Assembly: GCF_023973145.1 (NCBI RefSeq)
Contig: NZ_CP099546.1
Location: 1,612,001 to 1,676,000 of the forward strand
Reading direction: 5' to 3'
Length of the DNA: 64,000 nt
Origin: Natronosalvus vescus
Lineage (GTDB): Archaea; Halobacteriota; Halobacteria; Halobacteriales; Natrialbaceae
Shown here piece after piece: positions 25,316 through 33,483 of this stretch. Numbering within the stretch: the stretch's first letter is position 1; the number at the start of each line of letters is the position of its first letter. The translations under genes were made by a program, and so were the position numbers. The notes under the pieces are model-generated. The model was given only the letters and a program-made list of their open reading frames with translations. It had not been told where the DNA came from and searched no databases.

Positions 25316-26659
25316 ATGGACGACCACCCTGAAGAATCTGAAGGCAGCCGATTATCGGCAGACAGAGAGACGATTCGCCGCTGGGCGGACGAACACACCG
25401 CGATACCAGTCCAACACCGGGACGAGTCGGATCGCTACCGCATCATTTCGGAGTCCGAAGCGACCGACGATCACGAGACGGTGGATTGGGACGATTTCTT
25501 TGCCCAACTCGACGAGGACGATCACGTCGTCATTTATCACGGCACGGAGACGTCCAACCCCTTCGAGGTAACCCGCCGTGAAGACGCACTTACGCGAAGT
25601 AGCGTCGACCGAGAGGACTTGAAAGACCGACTCCTCGAGGGGGAGACGGTAACGACAGAGGTGACAGAGACGACCGTCGTCGAGAGCGTCGTCGTCGAGG
25701 AGGCGACAATCGAGAGCAAACTCGTCGACACCGAGGTGATCGACGAGAGCGTGTTCGATGTCGAACTCCTGATGCGCGAGTGTACGAACTGTAGCCTACA
25801 CGACGAGGGCACCGTCGAAAACAGAGAGTGGTTCGACGAGGATCGATACCTCGATTCGGTAGCGAGTACGGAATCTGAGCCGATGGAGACTGAGATGGGC
25901 TCCATGGAATCGACTTCAGCGATCCCGTACTCCGCCGAGTTGGACGTCGAGGAAACGTGGGCGGTCACTCGCGGGTTCACCGAGCGGTTCACCGTCGAGA
26001 GCCACGTTGCGGGCACCGACGTCGTCGAGACCGATACCGTCGAGGATCGCGACATCGATATCGAGGGGCTCCAGCGAACGATAGCCGAGAGCGACCTCCT
26101 GGATCTCGATATGTCGCCCGAGAACGTCCTGGTACAGTGTGATATCGAGACGGAGTTCAGCGACGACGACCGAATTCACACCCACTTCACCCGCGAACAC
26201 GTCGTCGAAGACGAGGTGGTCGATCGCAAGCGCCTGTACGCCGACGTCACCGGGGGCGAACTGTTGACGATGGAGACGGTTCACAGCGAGGAAGTGGCCA
26301 CCGAAGACGCCGGAGCGATGTCGGGCGACACGACGGAAGGGGGCGTCGCGCAGACCACCGAAGACATCGGAGAGCCGGGCGAAGGTGAACCCGTCGAAGG
26401 AACTGCGCGAGTAACGCTGTCGGACGATGAGATCGGAAAAACGGTCGTCGACGCAACAGACGAAGAACTCGGGATGGTAACCGGTGTCGACGATAGCGCC
26501 CAAATTATGTACGTCGACGCGCACCCGGGTATCACCGAACGGATCAAAGCTACGCTCGAGTGGGGCGACGTCGACGAGGATGACGTCCCGGTGGAAGTCG
26601 ACCAGATTCAACGCATTACCGACGACCGCGTCCAACTCAAGGAGGCAGAACACCTGTAA
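25316..26659 (+). CDS. Acidic multidomain protein with C-terminal PRC-barrel
   Basis: This 447-aa protein starts at the ATG at 25316; an in-frame GTG at 25298 overlaps a TATA-like element. The first ~100 residues form a small alpha/beta region. Then comes a long stretch of Val/Thr/Glu-rich beta-repeats (TTEVTETTVVESVVVEEATI) resembling DUF2382-type stress proteins. The last ~75 residues are a PRC-barrel (DDEIGKTVVDATDEELGMV, then HPGITERIKATLEWGD). That module is repeated as a stand-alone 79-aa protein at 35667-35906. Two cysteines occur in CTNCS. PRC proteins have been linked to archaeal cell division (CdpB) and RNA processing; the role here is unknown. Confidence 0.7.
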   Translation: MDDHPEESEGSRLSADRETIRRWADEHTAIPVQHRDESDRYRIISESEATDDHETVDWDDFFAQLDEDDHVVIYHGTETSNPFEVTRREDALTRSSVDREDLKDRLLEGETVTTEVTETTVVESVVVEEATIESKLVDTEVIDESVFDVELLMRECTNCSLHDEGTVENREWFDEDRYLDSVASTESEPMETEMGSMESTSAIPYSAELDVEETWAVTRGFTERFTVESHVAGTDVVETDTVEDRDIDIEGLQRTIAESDLLDLDMSPENVLVQCDIETEFSDDDRIHTHFTREHVVEDEVVDRKRLYADVTGGELLTMETVHSEEVATEDAGAMSGDTTEGGVAQTTEDIGEPGEGEPVEGTARVTLSDDEIGKTVVDATDEELGMVTGVDDSAQIMYVDAHPGITERIKATLEWGDVDEDDVPVEVDQIQRITDDRVQLKEAEHL

Positions 26660-26661
26660 TT

Positions 26662-26922
26662 TCACGAACGGCCTGTTACGGACGAGGACAACCGGGAGGT
26701 TTCGTCGGCACTCACGCCGCCAGGACACTTCACCGTCTTATCGTCGTGATCAGCTTCGAGCTCGGTATTTTCGTCGCTACAAGGCGAACGCTGTGATCCA
26801 ACTGAACTGTCCGCGTCGATTTCGTCGGGGGCACGCCCGATCCGCTCGAGTTCGTCTTCGATGTCGGTCGTGCGTTCGGCTTCGTCCTCGTACGGTCGGT
26901 CGGTGTCGTCTTCGGCTATGGA
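26662..26922 (-). pseudogene. Possible remnant of an acidic protein gene, no start codon
   Basis: On the minus strand, 86 sense codons run from a stop at 26923-26925 to TGA at 26662. They read like haloarchaeal protein: AEDDTDRPYEDEAERTTDIE, DELERIGRAPDEIDADSSVG, then a Cys-containing tail with VKCPGGVSADE. There is no ATG; the only internal starts are GTGs near the end. The composition, with Asp/Glu far above chance, suggests the C-terminal part of a gene whose 5' end was lost, or a gene with an undetected start. I do not recognise a family. Confidence 0.4.
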
Positions 26923-27020
26923 TTAATCCCTTGTGTGGTGTCCAGACCGAGGACACAAGTGGGGCGACCGTCATCTGCAACGGCAGGTGTGGGCTCGACG
27001 TGCTGGCAGAAAAGAAAGAC

Positions 27021-27049
27021 AGATAAAAGGCGACGCAGTGTGAACACAC
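27021..27049 (+). promoter_or_regulatory. secE-spt5 promoter with palindrome between TATA box and start
   Basis: AGATAAAA at 27021-27028 is centred about 29 bases before the secE ATG, fitting a leaderless mRNA. A perfect 12-base palindrome, GTGTG-AA-CACAC, lies at 27038-27049, between the TATA box and the start, where a bound repressor would block polymerase. Confidence 0.5.
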
Positions 27050-27053
27050 AGAT

Positions 27054-27230
27054 ATGGACGTTCCCTACGATCTCACCTCGTACGTGCGGGTGCTGAAGAT
27101 GGCGACGACGCCCACGCGCGAGGAGTTCATGCAAGTGTCAAAGATCGCCGGGGCGGGAATCCTGCTCGTCGGTTTCATCGGATTCCTGATCGGCGTGATC
27201 ATGATGATCCTCACCGGCGGTGGATTCTGA
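27054..27230 (+). CDS. secE: Preprotein translocase subunit SecE (Sec61 gamma)
   Basis: This 58-aa protein is the clamp subunit of the SecYE translocon. An amphipathic N-terminal helix ([20 protein letters not shown]) contains the conserved surface-helix residues; it is followed by one membrane helix ([20 protein letters not shown]). Length and layout are typical for archaeal SecE. The stop overlaps the spt5 start (TGATG), so the two are translationally coupled, as is standard in archaea. In many haloarchaea an ftsZ gene lies just upstream; it is absent here. Confidence 0.95.
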   Translation: MDVPYDLTSYVRVLKMATTPTREEFMQVSKIAGAGILLVGFIGFLIGVIMMILTGGGF

Positions 27231-27667
27231 TGGCCATCTTCGCAGTCAAAACCACGGCGAGTCAGGAGCAGACCGTCGCCGACATGATCATTAACCGCGA
27301 AGAACCGGACGTACACGCCGCCCTCGCCCCCGACTCGCTGACCTCCTACGTGATGGTCGAGGCCGACAACGACGCCGTACTCGAGCGGTTGCTCGAGGAC
27401 ATTCCTCACGCGCGAACGGTAATTCCCGGGAAGTCGGACATCACCGAAGTCGAGCACTTCCTCTCACCCAAGCCGGACGTGGAGGGGATCGCCGAGGGCG
27501 ACATCGTCGAACTCATCGCTGGCCCGTTCAAGGGCGAGAAGGCGCAGGTACAGCGGATCGACGAAGGGAAAGATCAGGTGACCGTCGAGTTGTACGAGGC
27601 GACGGTGCCGATTCCGGTGACAGTTCGGGGCGATCAGATTCGGGTGCTGGATTCCGACGAGCGGTAA
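27230..27667 (+). CDS. spt5: Transcription elongation factor Spt5 (NusG homologue)
   Basis: This 145-aa protein has an N-terminal NGN domain ([18 protein letters not shown] to [20 protein letters not shown]), which binds the RNA polymerase clamp with Spt4 and closes the cleft around DNA. A C-terminal KOW domain follows ([20 protein letters not shown] to [18 protein letters not shown]). Length matches archaeal Spt5. It is coupled by a one-base overlap to secE. Confidence 0.96.
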   Translation: MAIFAVKTTASQEQTVADMIINREEPDVHAALAPDSLTSYVMVEADNDAVLERLLEDIPHARTVIPGKSDITEVEHFLSPKPDVEGIAEGDIVELIAGPFKGEKAQVQRIDEGKDQVTVELYEATVPIPVTVRGDQIRVLDSDER

Positions 27668-27767
27668 CGGACTCGAGCCGTTCTGGGGGATCGGTCTTTT
27701 TACATCCTATCATTTGATATCCCTGGTCAAATCCGTCGCTCGCGAGAGGCGCTTCCTGCACGTCAAC

Positions 27768-28217
27768 TCAGAAGTTACAACCGGCCTCCTCTTGCTCTTC
27801 GACGTCCTTCGCCATCACGAGACTACGTTCAGAACCGTCCACAATCCATACGTCAGCAAAGAGGCAGTCGCCCGCCGTTTCCTCCTCGTGGAGGTTCGTT
27901 ACATTGGCTACCTGTAGCTCGTCTACACCACTGATTACGAAATACAGATCGTAATCGGCTGGTTCAGACGACCACGCCGGCTCGATCCACACCTCGTCAG
28001 TAGCGTTGATTTCGCTGGTGTCGCGGTACACGATCTCATTGTTTCTTTCGATCAACAGATCCACTCGATGTGTTTCGTCCGTCGTATTAGCGATACGGAC
28101 GCTTCCAAGTCGAATGCCCGACTCCGACTCACCAGACAACCGTTCCATACAACCTGCAGTAGTCGAAATTCCGAGAATAGAAAGGAGTAGACGGCGAGAA
28201 ACCACTGGATCGTACAC
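27768..28217 (-). CDS. Putative Tat-type lipoprotein, unknown function
   Basis: This 149-aa protein starts at a GTG at 28217 (a second GTG lies four codons on). The N-terminus has a twin-arginine-like SRRLLLSILG followed by a lipobox STTAGC, so it should be exported folded and anchored by a lipidated Cys on the outer face of the membrane. The rest is an acidic beta-rich domain (IRLGSVRIANTTDETHRVDL) with two C-terminal Cys that could form a disulfide. This layout is common among haloarchaeal surface lipoproteins of unknown function. Confidence 0.72.
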   Translation of the reverse strand: MYDPVVSRRLLLSILGISTTAGCMERLSGESESGIRLGSVRIANTTDETHRVDLLIERNNEIVYRDTSEINATDEVWIEPAWSSEPADYDLYFVISGVDELQVANVTNLHEEETAGDCLFADVWIVDGSERSLVMAKDVEEQEEAGCNF

Positions 28218-28416
28218 ACGTCACCATATTCAGCTCACAATATAAACGTTCAGCACGGATCGACACGTGAAACACTGTACCTGAATACACACCCGAACAC
28301 AAGAGGAGGCATCGAACCGTGTGTAACTCGTTCGTTACGAAGGGTACGTCTCGAGGGGATTCGGACAAGCAATCGCTCGAGCCACTACACACGACCCGGC
28401 TGATCGCGCGGAACGG

Positions 28417-28710
28417 TCAGGACGGCCCCTCGAGGAACTCCGCGAGGCGCTGTGTATCCACCACCCCGTCGATCTCCTCTAACAGATCCTCTCGGTGACG
28501 GACGTCCTCGGCGTCGGCACCGTAGGCGCGGACGTACTCCGCGCGGCTGTGTTCGGTGAACACGTGTCGGATCGCGAGATAGCCGTCGGGGACGATCGTC
28601 CCGCAGACGTCACACTCGAGGCGTTCGTGCGTTTGTACCTGGTGCGCAATAGCCGACTCGACGTCGTCGAACACTGCCCCACAGTCGTCGATTCCACATT
28701 CCCAGGCCAT
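28417..28710 (-). CDS. Small two-finger C2H2-type zinc protein
   Basis: This 97-aa protein has two C2H2-like units: CGIDDCGAVFDDVESAIAHQ with QTH, and CDVCGTIVPDGYLAIRHVF with TEH. A helical, acidic C-terminal half follows (EDVRHREDLLEEIDGVVDTQ). Similar one-page proteins are widespread in haloarchaea and are probably nucleic-acid or protein-binding adaptors; no target is known. The start is the ATG at 28710. The downstream gene on the minus strand is the lipoprotein, about 200 bases away. Confidence 0.8.
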   Translation of the reverse strand: MAWECGIDDCGAVFDDVESAIAHQVQTHERLECDVCGTIVPDGYLAIRHVFTEHSRAEYVRAYGADAEDVRHREDLLEEIDGVVDTQRLAEFLEGPS

Positions 28711-28828
28711 TCACTCTCACTCGAGATACTCGGGCGGTTCTTAAAGGTTTTTTCGCCCGTGTTGATGGATCGATCCCCGGAGCCAGGAAATCAACATCCA
28801 TATCTTCTCGCTCGGAAAAGGAACGCCC

Positions 28829-29593
28829 GTGAGCGATGGAGAGCCTGTCCGAGTCGATTGCCACGTGAAGGTGCTGAACGATCGTGTCGTCGAGTACGCT
28901 CGACAGGCCGGCATCGAGGTCCTGGTGTACGCCCCTCATTTCACCCGACTCCCAGAGATCCGCGAGCAGGCGTGGGCGTACTCGACGGAGGCTGTACAGG
29001 TATTCCCGGCACGGGAGGTGTTCACGGGATCGTGGCGTGACCGAAAACACGTCCTCGCGATCGGGCTCGAGGAAGCGGTGCCCGATTTTATTACGCTCGA
29101 AGCCGCGATGGAGGAGTTCGAGCGCCAGGGGGCAGCAGTGCTGGCTCCCCATCCGGAGTTTCTGAACGTCTCATTGACTGGTGACGATCTCCGCCGATAC
29201 CGAGAGATCATCGACGCCGTCGAAATTTTCAATCCGAAACACCTGCCGGTGCACAACCGACGGGCGAAACGACTCGCCAGCGAACTCGACCTCGCTCAGT
29301 TCACCTCCTCGTACGCCCACCTCCCGAGTTCGGTGGGCGTCTCACACGTCGCGTTCGAGCGACCGATCGAGACGGAAGCCGACCTCGTGGAGGCACTTCG
29401 CGAAGATGCACCGCGACGCATCGTCTACGACAACGGATTCCGCCGCGTGCGGACGACTACGGCGGAACTCGGTCACCTCCTGTACGAAAACACCTGGGAA
29501 AAAATCGATCGACTGCTCCTCTCGGGGACGGAGCCCACTCATCCCGACCACATCTTCTACGAGGGACGTTTTGACGACGTCTCGGTGTACTGA
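28829..29593 (+). CDS. PHP-associated domain protein, putative phosphoesterase
   Basis: This 254-aa protein starts at a GTG at 28829, the only start consistent with the N-terminal strand. PHP-like ligands appear as VDCHVKVLND, VLVYAPHFTRLPEI, VFPAREVF, VLAPHPEFLNV and EIFNPKHLPVHNRR, with SSYAHLPSSVG near the end. The first motif is DCH rather than the usual DxHxH, so the metal site is atypical. The conserved C-terminal block HLLYENTWEKIDRLLLSGTE characterises a haloarchaeal subfamily. Substrate unknown. Confidence 0.78.
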   Translation: MSDGEPVRVDCHVKVLNDRVVEYARQAGIEVLVYAPHFTRLPEIREQAWAYSTEAVQVFPAREVFTGSWRDRKHVLAIGLEEAVPDFITLEAAMEEFERQGAAVLAPHPEFLNVSLTGDDLRRYREIIDAVEIFNPKHLPVHNRRAKRLASELDLAQFTSSYAHLPSSVGVSHVAFERPIETEADLVEALREDAPRRIVYDNGFRRVRTTTAELGHLLYENTWEKIDRLLLSGTEPTHPDHIFYEGRFDDVSVY

Positions 29594-29648
29594 CGGCGGT
29601 GCTATTGTGAGTGGTAATTCTGGGTTCTCGAGAGCGTTCCACGAGCAA

Positions 29649-30155
29649 TCACGAACCCTGATCACGATCGGCCGACCGATCAGCGGTACTCGACTCGAGT
29701 GACTCGTCCCCTCGAGCAACGGCGAGCGTTCGCCGAACCCGATCCCAGTGACTGCCTTTCCAGAAGTGCTGGTCGCACGTCCGGCACTGCCAGACGGGAC
29801 GTTCGCTGGTATCCGGTGCGTATGACGGCGTGGTGAACCCGACGGAGACTGCCTCGAGTTCCCCGTTGCACCGCCCACAGCGCCACGGTTCGGATGGCAG
29901 CGTGAGATCGACGCCAGCCTCGTACAGTGTGCGTAACTGATCGGAAACGTCCCGGGACTCGAGGAGGATGCTATCGTCGGCCCGCCGAGCGAGTTCGACG
30001 TCCCGTGTGACGACGGTTCGTCCCTCCCTGGTGGCGGCTTCGAGGACATCGTCGTCGTGCTCCAGGTCGCGATCGCCGGCGTACAGCGTGTCGTGGCCAC
30101 ACATCCGACAGTGAGCGACGAGACCGCCGCACATGACGTCGATGAGGAGTTTCAT
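29649..30155 (-). CDS. Mut7-C RNase-domain protein with zinc ribbon
   Basis: Starting at the ATG at 30155, this 168-aa protein has a PIN-like Mut7-C domain: LLIDVMCGGLVAHCRMCGHD, then GRTVVTRDVELARR with acidic active-site residues. It is followed by a C4 zinc ribbon (CGRCNGELE and CRTCDQHFWKGSHWDRV). The family (DUF82) is predicted to cleave RNA. It lies 32 bases downstream of polX on the same strand, so DUF5788-polX-mut7C is probably one transcription unit. The C-terminal ~20 residues are a variable Ser/Asp tail. Confidence 0.85.
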   Translation of the reverse strand: MKLLIDVMCGGLVAHCRMCGHDTLYAGDRDLEHDDDVLEAATREGRTVVTRDVELARRADDSILLESRDVSDQLRTLYEAGVDLTLPSEPWRCGRCNGELEAVSVGFTTPSYAPDTSERPVWQCRTCDQHFWKGSHWDRVRRTLAVARGDESLESSTADRSADRDQGS

Positions 30156-30187
30156 ACGGATAGGAGAAAAGGTCGAGCGTGCAGCGA

Positions 30188-31939
30188 TCAGTGAAGGAAC
30201 TCGCGAAGGCGATCGACGTCCCACGTGTTGATCACGTCGTCCGCCTCGGCCCACCCTCGCCGGGCCGTGTGGACGCCCCAGCGGACGTACTCGAGGGTCG
30301 CCGGCCGATGGGCGTCCGTGTTGATCGCGATCGTCGCTCCAGCATCGATTGCGGCCTGGATCGCGCTCCCCCAGAGATCGAGCCGCCGGGGGTTGCTGTT
30401 GACCTCGAGTGCCGTTCCGTGGTCTGCGGCTGCGGCCCCCAGCGTTTCGGCGTCGATGGCGAGCCCCTCGCGTTCGTTGAGCAATCGACCGCTCGGGTGC
30501 CCGAGGATGTCGACCGCGGGGTTCTCGATCGCTCGGAGGAGTCGTCGTTCGGCGTCGCCAGGATCCTGATCGAGCGCGCTGTGTGGCGAGGCGACGATCA
30601 CGTCGAGCACGTCGATCACGTCGTCACCGAGCCCGATGGCCCCGTCGGCGTCGACGTTCGCCTCGATGCCGGCGAACACCTCGAGGTCGACCGTGTCAGC
30701 GACCTCGCGGATCGCCTCGACTTGCTCGAGGATCTCTTTGTCGCTCAACCCGACACCGCCGACGATGCCGGGGCCGTCCGCGTGGTCAGCGATGGCGTAG
30801 TAATCGTAGCCGGCGGCCTCGGCGGCGGCGACCATCTCCTCGATCGTGTTGTTGCCGTCCGACCAGTTCGTGTGGGTGTGGAGGTCGCCCCGGATCTGCT
30901 CTCGCGTGAGAAGATCGGGGAGGTCGCCGGCGGCAGCCGCGTCGATCTCGCCGCGATCCTCGCGAAGTTCCGGCGGGATCAACGGCAATCCGAGGGCTTC
31001 GTACATCCCGGCCTCGGTCTCGCCGGCAACTCGGTCGCCCACGCGCTGGCCGGCGTCCGGATCGTCGATTCCACTGACGTCGAAGGCACCGTACTCGTTG
31101 AGTTTCATCCCCCGGTCGATGGCGTAGTTGCGCAACCGGACGTTGTGATCCTTGCTTCCGGTGAAGTACTGGAGCGCCGAGCCGTACTCCTCGGGAACGA
31201 CGACGCGGAGGTCGACGCGAACGTCGCCGACGCGGACGCTGGCCTTCGACGGACCGGACTCGATTTCGTCGTCGACGGAGTCCCAGGCGACGAACGACTC
31301 GACGACGTTTTCGCCCGATTCGGTCGCCGCGAGGACGTCCACGTCGCCGATCGTCTCCCGCCAGCGCCGGATTGAGCCGGCGACCTCACACCGTTCGACG
31401 GCCTCGAGCGACTCGAGGAAGGTCAGCACGTCGTCGGCCAGCGGTCTGGCTTCCCCGAGCAGTTGTCGCTCGCCGATCGTGCGGGCGAACTCGATGTTCT
31501 CGAGGATGTTCTGTTCGGTTTTCGCGCCGAAACCCGACACCGACTGGATCTCGCCGGCCTCGGCGGCCGCTTCCAGGTCGCCGAGGGTTTCGATCCCGAG
31601 GGCGCGGTACAGTGTGCCCACGGTTTTCGGGCCGACGCCCTCGACCCGGGTTAGCGCGGCCATCTCGACGGGGAGTTCCTCGCGGAGTTCCTCGAGTTCT
31701 TCGATAGTTCCGGTCTCGACGTACTCGACGATTTTCGAGCCGATGGCGTCGCCGACCCCTTCGATGTTCTCGACGGCGTCCTCGTCCCCGGCTGCGACCT
31801 GCTCGGCGATCGGTACCGGATGGGCGCGGATGTTGTCGGCGGCCCGCCGGTAGGCGCGTGGTTTGTACTCGACGTCGTTGGCGTCCAGCAGGTCTGCAAA
31901 CTCGTCGAATCGGGCCGCGAGTTCGGCGTTGGTTGCCAT
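30188..31939 (-). CDS. polX: DNA polymerase/3'-5' exonuclease PolX
   Basis: This 583-aa family X polymerase fills short gaps in base-excision or end-joining repair. The N-terminal half has two helix-hairpin-helix regions (YRRAADNIRAHP, MAALTRVEGVGPKTVGTLYR) and the nucleotidyltransferase active site GSIRRWRETIGDVDVLAATE. The C-terminal half is a PHP exonuclease domain (GDLHTHTNWSDGNNTIEEM, YYAIADHADGPGI, LGHPSGRLL). The ATG at 31939 overlaps the stop of the upstream DUF5788 gene (TAATG), so that is the start rather than an upstream one. Confidence 0.96.
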   Translation of the reverse strand: MATNAELAARFDEFADLLDANDVEYKPRAYRRAADNIRAHPVPIAEQVAAGDEDAVENIEGVGDAIGSKIVEYVETGTIEELEELREELPVEMAALTRVEGVGPKTVGTLYRALGIETLGDLEAAAEAGEIQSVSGFGAKTEQNILENIEFARTIGERQLLGEARPLADDVLTFLESLEAVERCEVAGSIRRWRETIGDVDVLAATESGENVVESFVAWDSVDDEIESGPSKASVRVGDVRVDLRVVVPEEYGSALQYFTGSKDHNVRLRNYAIDRGMKLNEYGAFDVSGIDDPDAGQRVGDRVAGETEAGMYEALGLPLIPPELREDRGEIDAAAAGDLPDLLTREQIRGDLHTHTNWSDGNNTIEEMVAAAEAAGYDYYAIADHADGPGIVGGVGLSDKEILEQVEAIREVADTVDLEVFAGIEANVDADGAIGLGDDVIDVLDVIVASPHSALDQDPGDAERRLLRAIENPAVDILGHPSGRLLNEREGLAIDAETLGAAAADHGTALEVNSNPRRLDLWGSAIQAAIDAGATIAINTDAHRPATLEYVRWGVHTARRGWAEADDVINTWDVDRLREFLH

Positions 31940-32406
31940 TACCGCCCCCTCCGTGTCGCTGCCCCGTCCTCGCGTCCGAGGGCCTTCTGCAGGAACGTCA
32001 TCCATCGCTTCTTGTCCGCCATCTGCTGGGCCTGTTGCTCGCGTTCGAGATCGGTCGGGCCCAGGCTCTCGAGGGCGTTGAGCGCCCGGTCGATGCCGAT
32101 GATCGAGGTGACCAGCCGTTCACCCTCTTCGCGGGTGATGTCCCCGTCTTCGATTTGCTGGACGCGCTGAAGGCGCTCTCTTCGCAGATTCTTCTTCGCC
32201 TGCTCGACGCGTTCGCGCTCGCCCGAGGGTACCGTGTCCCGGCGCTTGATTTCGAAGACGAACTGTCGGAGGTCGATCGACTCCCCCTGGACGGTGATCT
32301 CCTCGGGGATGTCCGCACCGATGGTCGCGCCCTCCCGACCGACGCGCTCGAGCAGCTGTTTGCGCTCGTACTCTTTCACACCCGGTAGTGGGGCCTGTGG
32401 GGGCAA
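31939..32406 (-). CDS. DUF5788-like helical protein coupled to polX
   Basis: This 155-aa charged, helical protein has a conserved-looking core: KEYERKQLLERVGREGATIG, EITVQGESIDLRQFVFEIKR, and the long helix ERVEQAKKNLRRERLQRVQQ. I associate this pattern with the haloarchaeal DUF5788 family from memory. The true start may be the GTG nine codons in. Its stop overlaps the polX ATG by one base, so it is translationally coupled to the repair polymerase and may assist it, for instance as a coiled-coil accessory factor. No catalytic motif is visible. Confidence 0.7.
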   Translation of the reverse strand: MPPQAPLPGVKEYERKQLLERVGREGATIGADIPEEITVQGESIDLRQFVFEIKRRDTVPSGERERVEQAKKNLRRERLQRVQQIEDGDITREEGERLVTSIIGIDRALNALESLGPTDLEREQQAQQMADKKRWMTFLQKALGREDGAATRRGR

Positions 32407-32481
32407 AAATCCTCGTCACGTCGGCTCTCGAGCGACTCATAACCCCAAACCCCATAGCATCGCGCCACATACGGGCCGCCA

Positions 32482-33423
32482 ATGGCAACGTGTGACGTGT
32501 GTGGGAAAAACGAAAGCATGCCGTACAACTGTCGGCACTGCGGGGGCACCTACTGTGGGGAGCACCGCTTGCCGGAGAACCACAACTGTACGGGGCTTCA
32601 CAACTGGAACGACCCGAAAGGGGTGTTCGACAGCGGGTTCGACGATAGCGTCAACGGTGGCGGAAAATCGAAGGCCTCGAGTCTGAGCGACAAACTGCCG
32701 ATCGAAACGGGGCCGGGTGGTCCGCTGGCGTACTTCCGTGGGAACATGACGTACACGTTCTTGGCGCTGATGTGGCTGACGTTCCTCGCACAGATCCTCG
32801 TCAGCACGATTTTCGGGAGCGGAGCCATGCGATTTCTGTTCGTCCTTACTCCCCAGAATCCCGAGTACGTCTGGACGTGGGTCACGTCTATCTTCGCTCA
32901 CGGCGGCTTCATGCACATCGTCTTCAACAGCATCGTGATCTTCTTCTTCGGGCCGCTCGTCGAGCGCTACGTCGGTTCTCGGAAGTTCGCGATCCTCTTT
33001 ATCGTTAGCGGCGCTCTTGCCGGCCTGAGCCAGATCGGTATCCAGATCGTCGAGGGCGTCCCGCCGGCTCCGTTCGGGGGCGTCCTCGGCGCGAGTGGCG
33101 CTGCCCTCGCGATTATGGGTGTGTTGACGATCCTGAACCCAAACCTCAAAGTCTACCTCTACTTCATTCTCCCGGTTCCAATCTGGTTGCTTGCGGCAGG
33201 GACAGCACTCATTAGTGTCGCCTTCATCGGCGGTGGCGCGGCCGGTGCTGGTGGAATCGCCCACGCGGCCCACCTCGTCGGCCTGGTGGTCGGCCTGGCC
33301 TACGGCGAGTACGTCAAACGAACCCAGAACATTCGAACACAAAACCAGTTCCAGCTCGGTGGTGGGCCGGGCGGTCCAGGCGGGCCGGGTGGCCCAGGTG
33401 GCCCCGGTCGCGGTCGCTTCTAA
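32482..33423 (+). CDS. Rhomboid intramembrane serine protease with N-terminal AN1 zinc finger
   Basis: This is a 313-aa protein. Residues 4-36 follow the AN1 pattern exactly (C4, C7, C17, C20, C25, H28, H34, C36). A Gly/Ser linker leads to a six-helix rhomboid domain with the catalytic Ser in GASGA (S205) and His in AAHLVG (H264), plus the HxxxN of helix 2 in HIVFNS. It ends in a Gly/Pro tail made of GGP units encoded by a short DNA repeat (33358-33417). The soluble AN1 finger presumably recruits substrates, possibly ubiquitin-like (SAMP) or unfolded proteins, to the protease. Confidence 0.93.
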   Translation: MATCDVCGKNESMPYNCRHCGGTYCGEHRLPENHNCTGLHNWNDPKGVFDSGFDDSVNGGGKSKASSLSDKLPIETGPGGPLAYFRGNMTYTFLALMWLTFLAQILVSTIFGSGAMRFLFVLTPQNPEYVWTWVTSIFAHGGFMHIVFNSIVIFFFGPLVERYVGSRKFAILFIVSGALAGLSQIGIQIVEGVPPAPFGGVLGASGAALAIMGVLTILNPNLKVYLYFILPVPIWLLAAGTALISVAFIGGGAAGAGGIAHAAHLVGLVVGLAYGEYVKRTQNIRTQNQFQLGGGPGGPGGPGGPGGPGRGRF

Positions 33424-33483
33424 CCGCTCGAGTCGCGTACACCGATTTTCGGTTCCCTATCCCCCCCGTTCATCGCTCCGACC

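Larger units (their letters stand above)
26660..27053. other. Region between the PRC-barrel gene and secE: coding remnant plus secE promoter
   Basis: This 394-base gap has no intact gene. Most of it is occupied by a minus-strand open frame with haloarchaeal composition but no start codon, and the last 35 bases hold the secE promoter. Both are listed separately. Confidence 0.6.
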
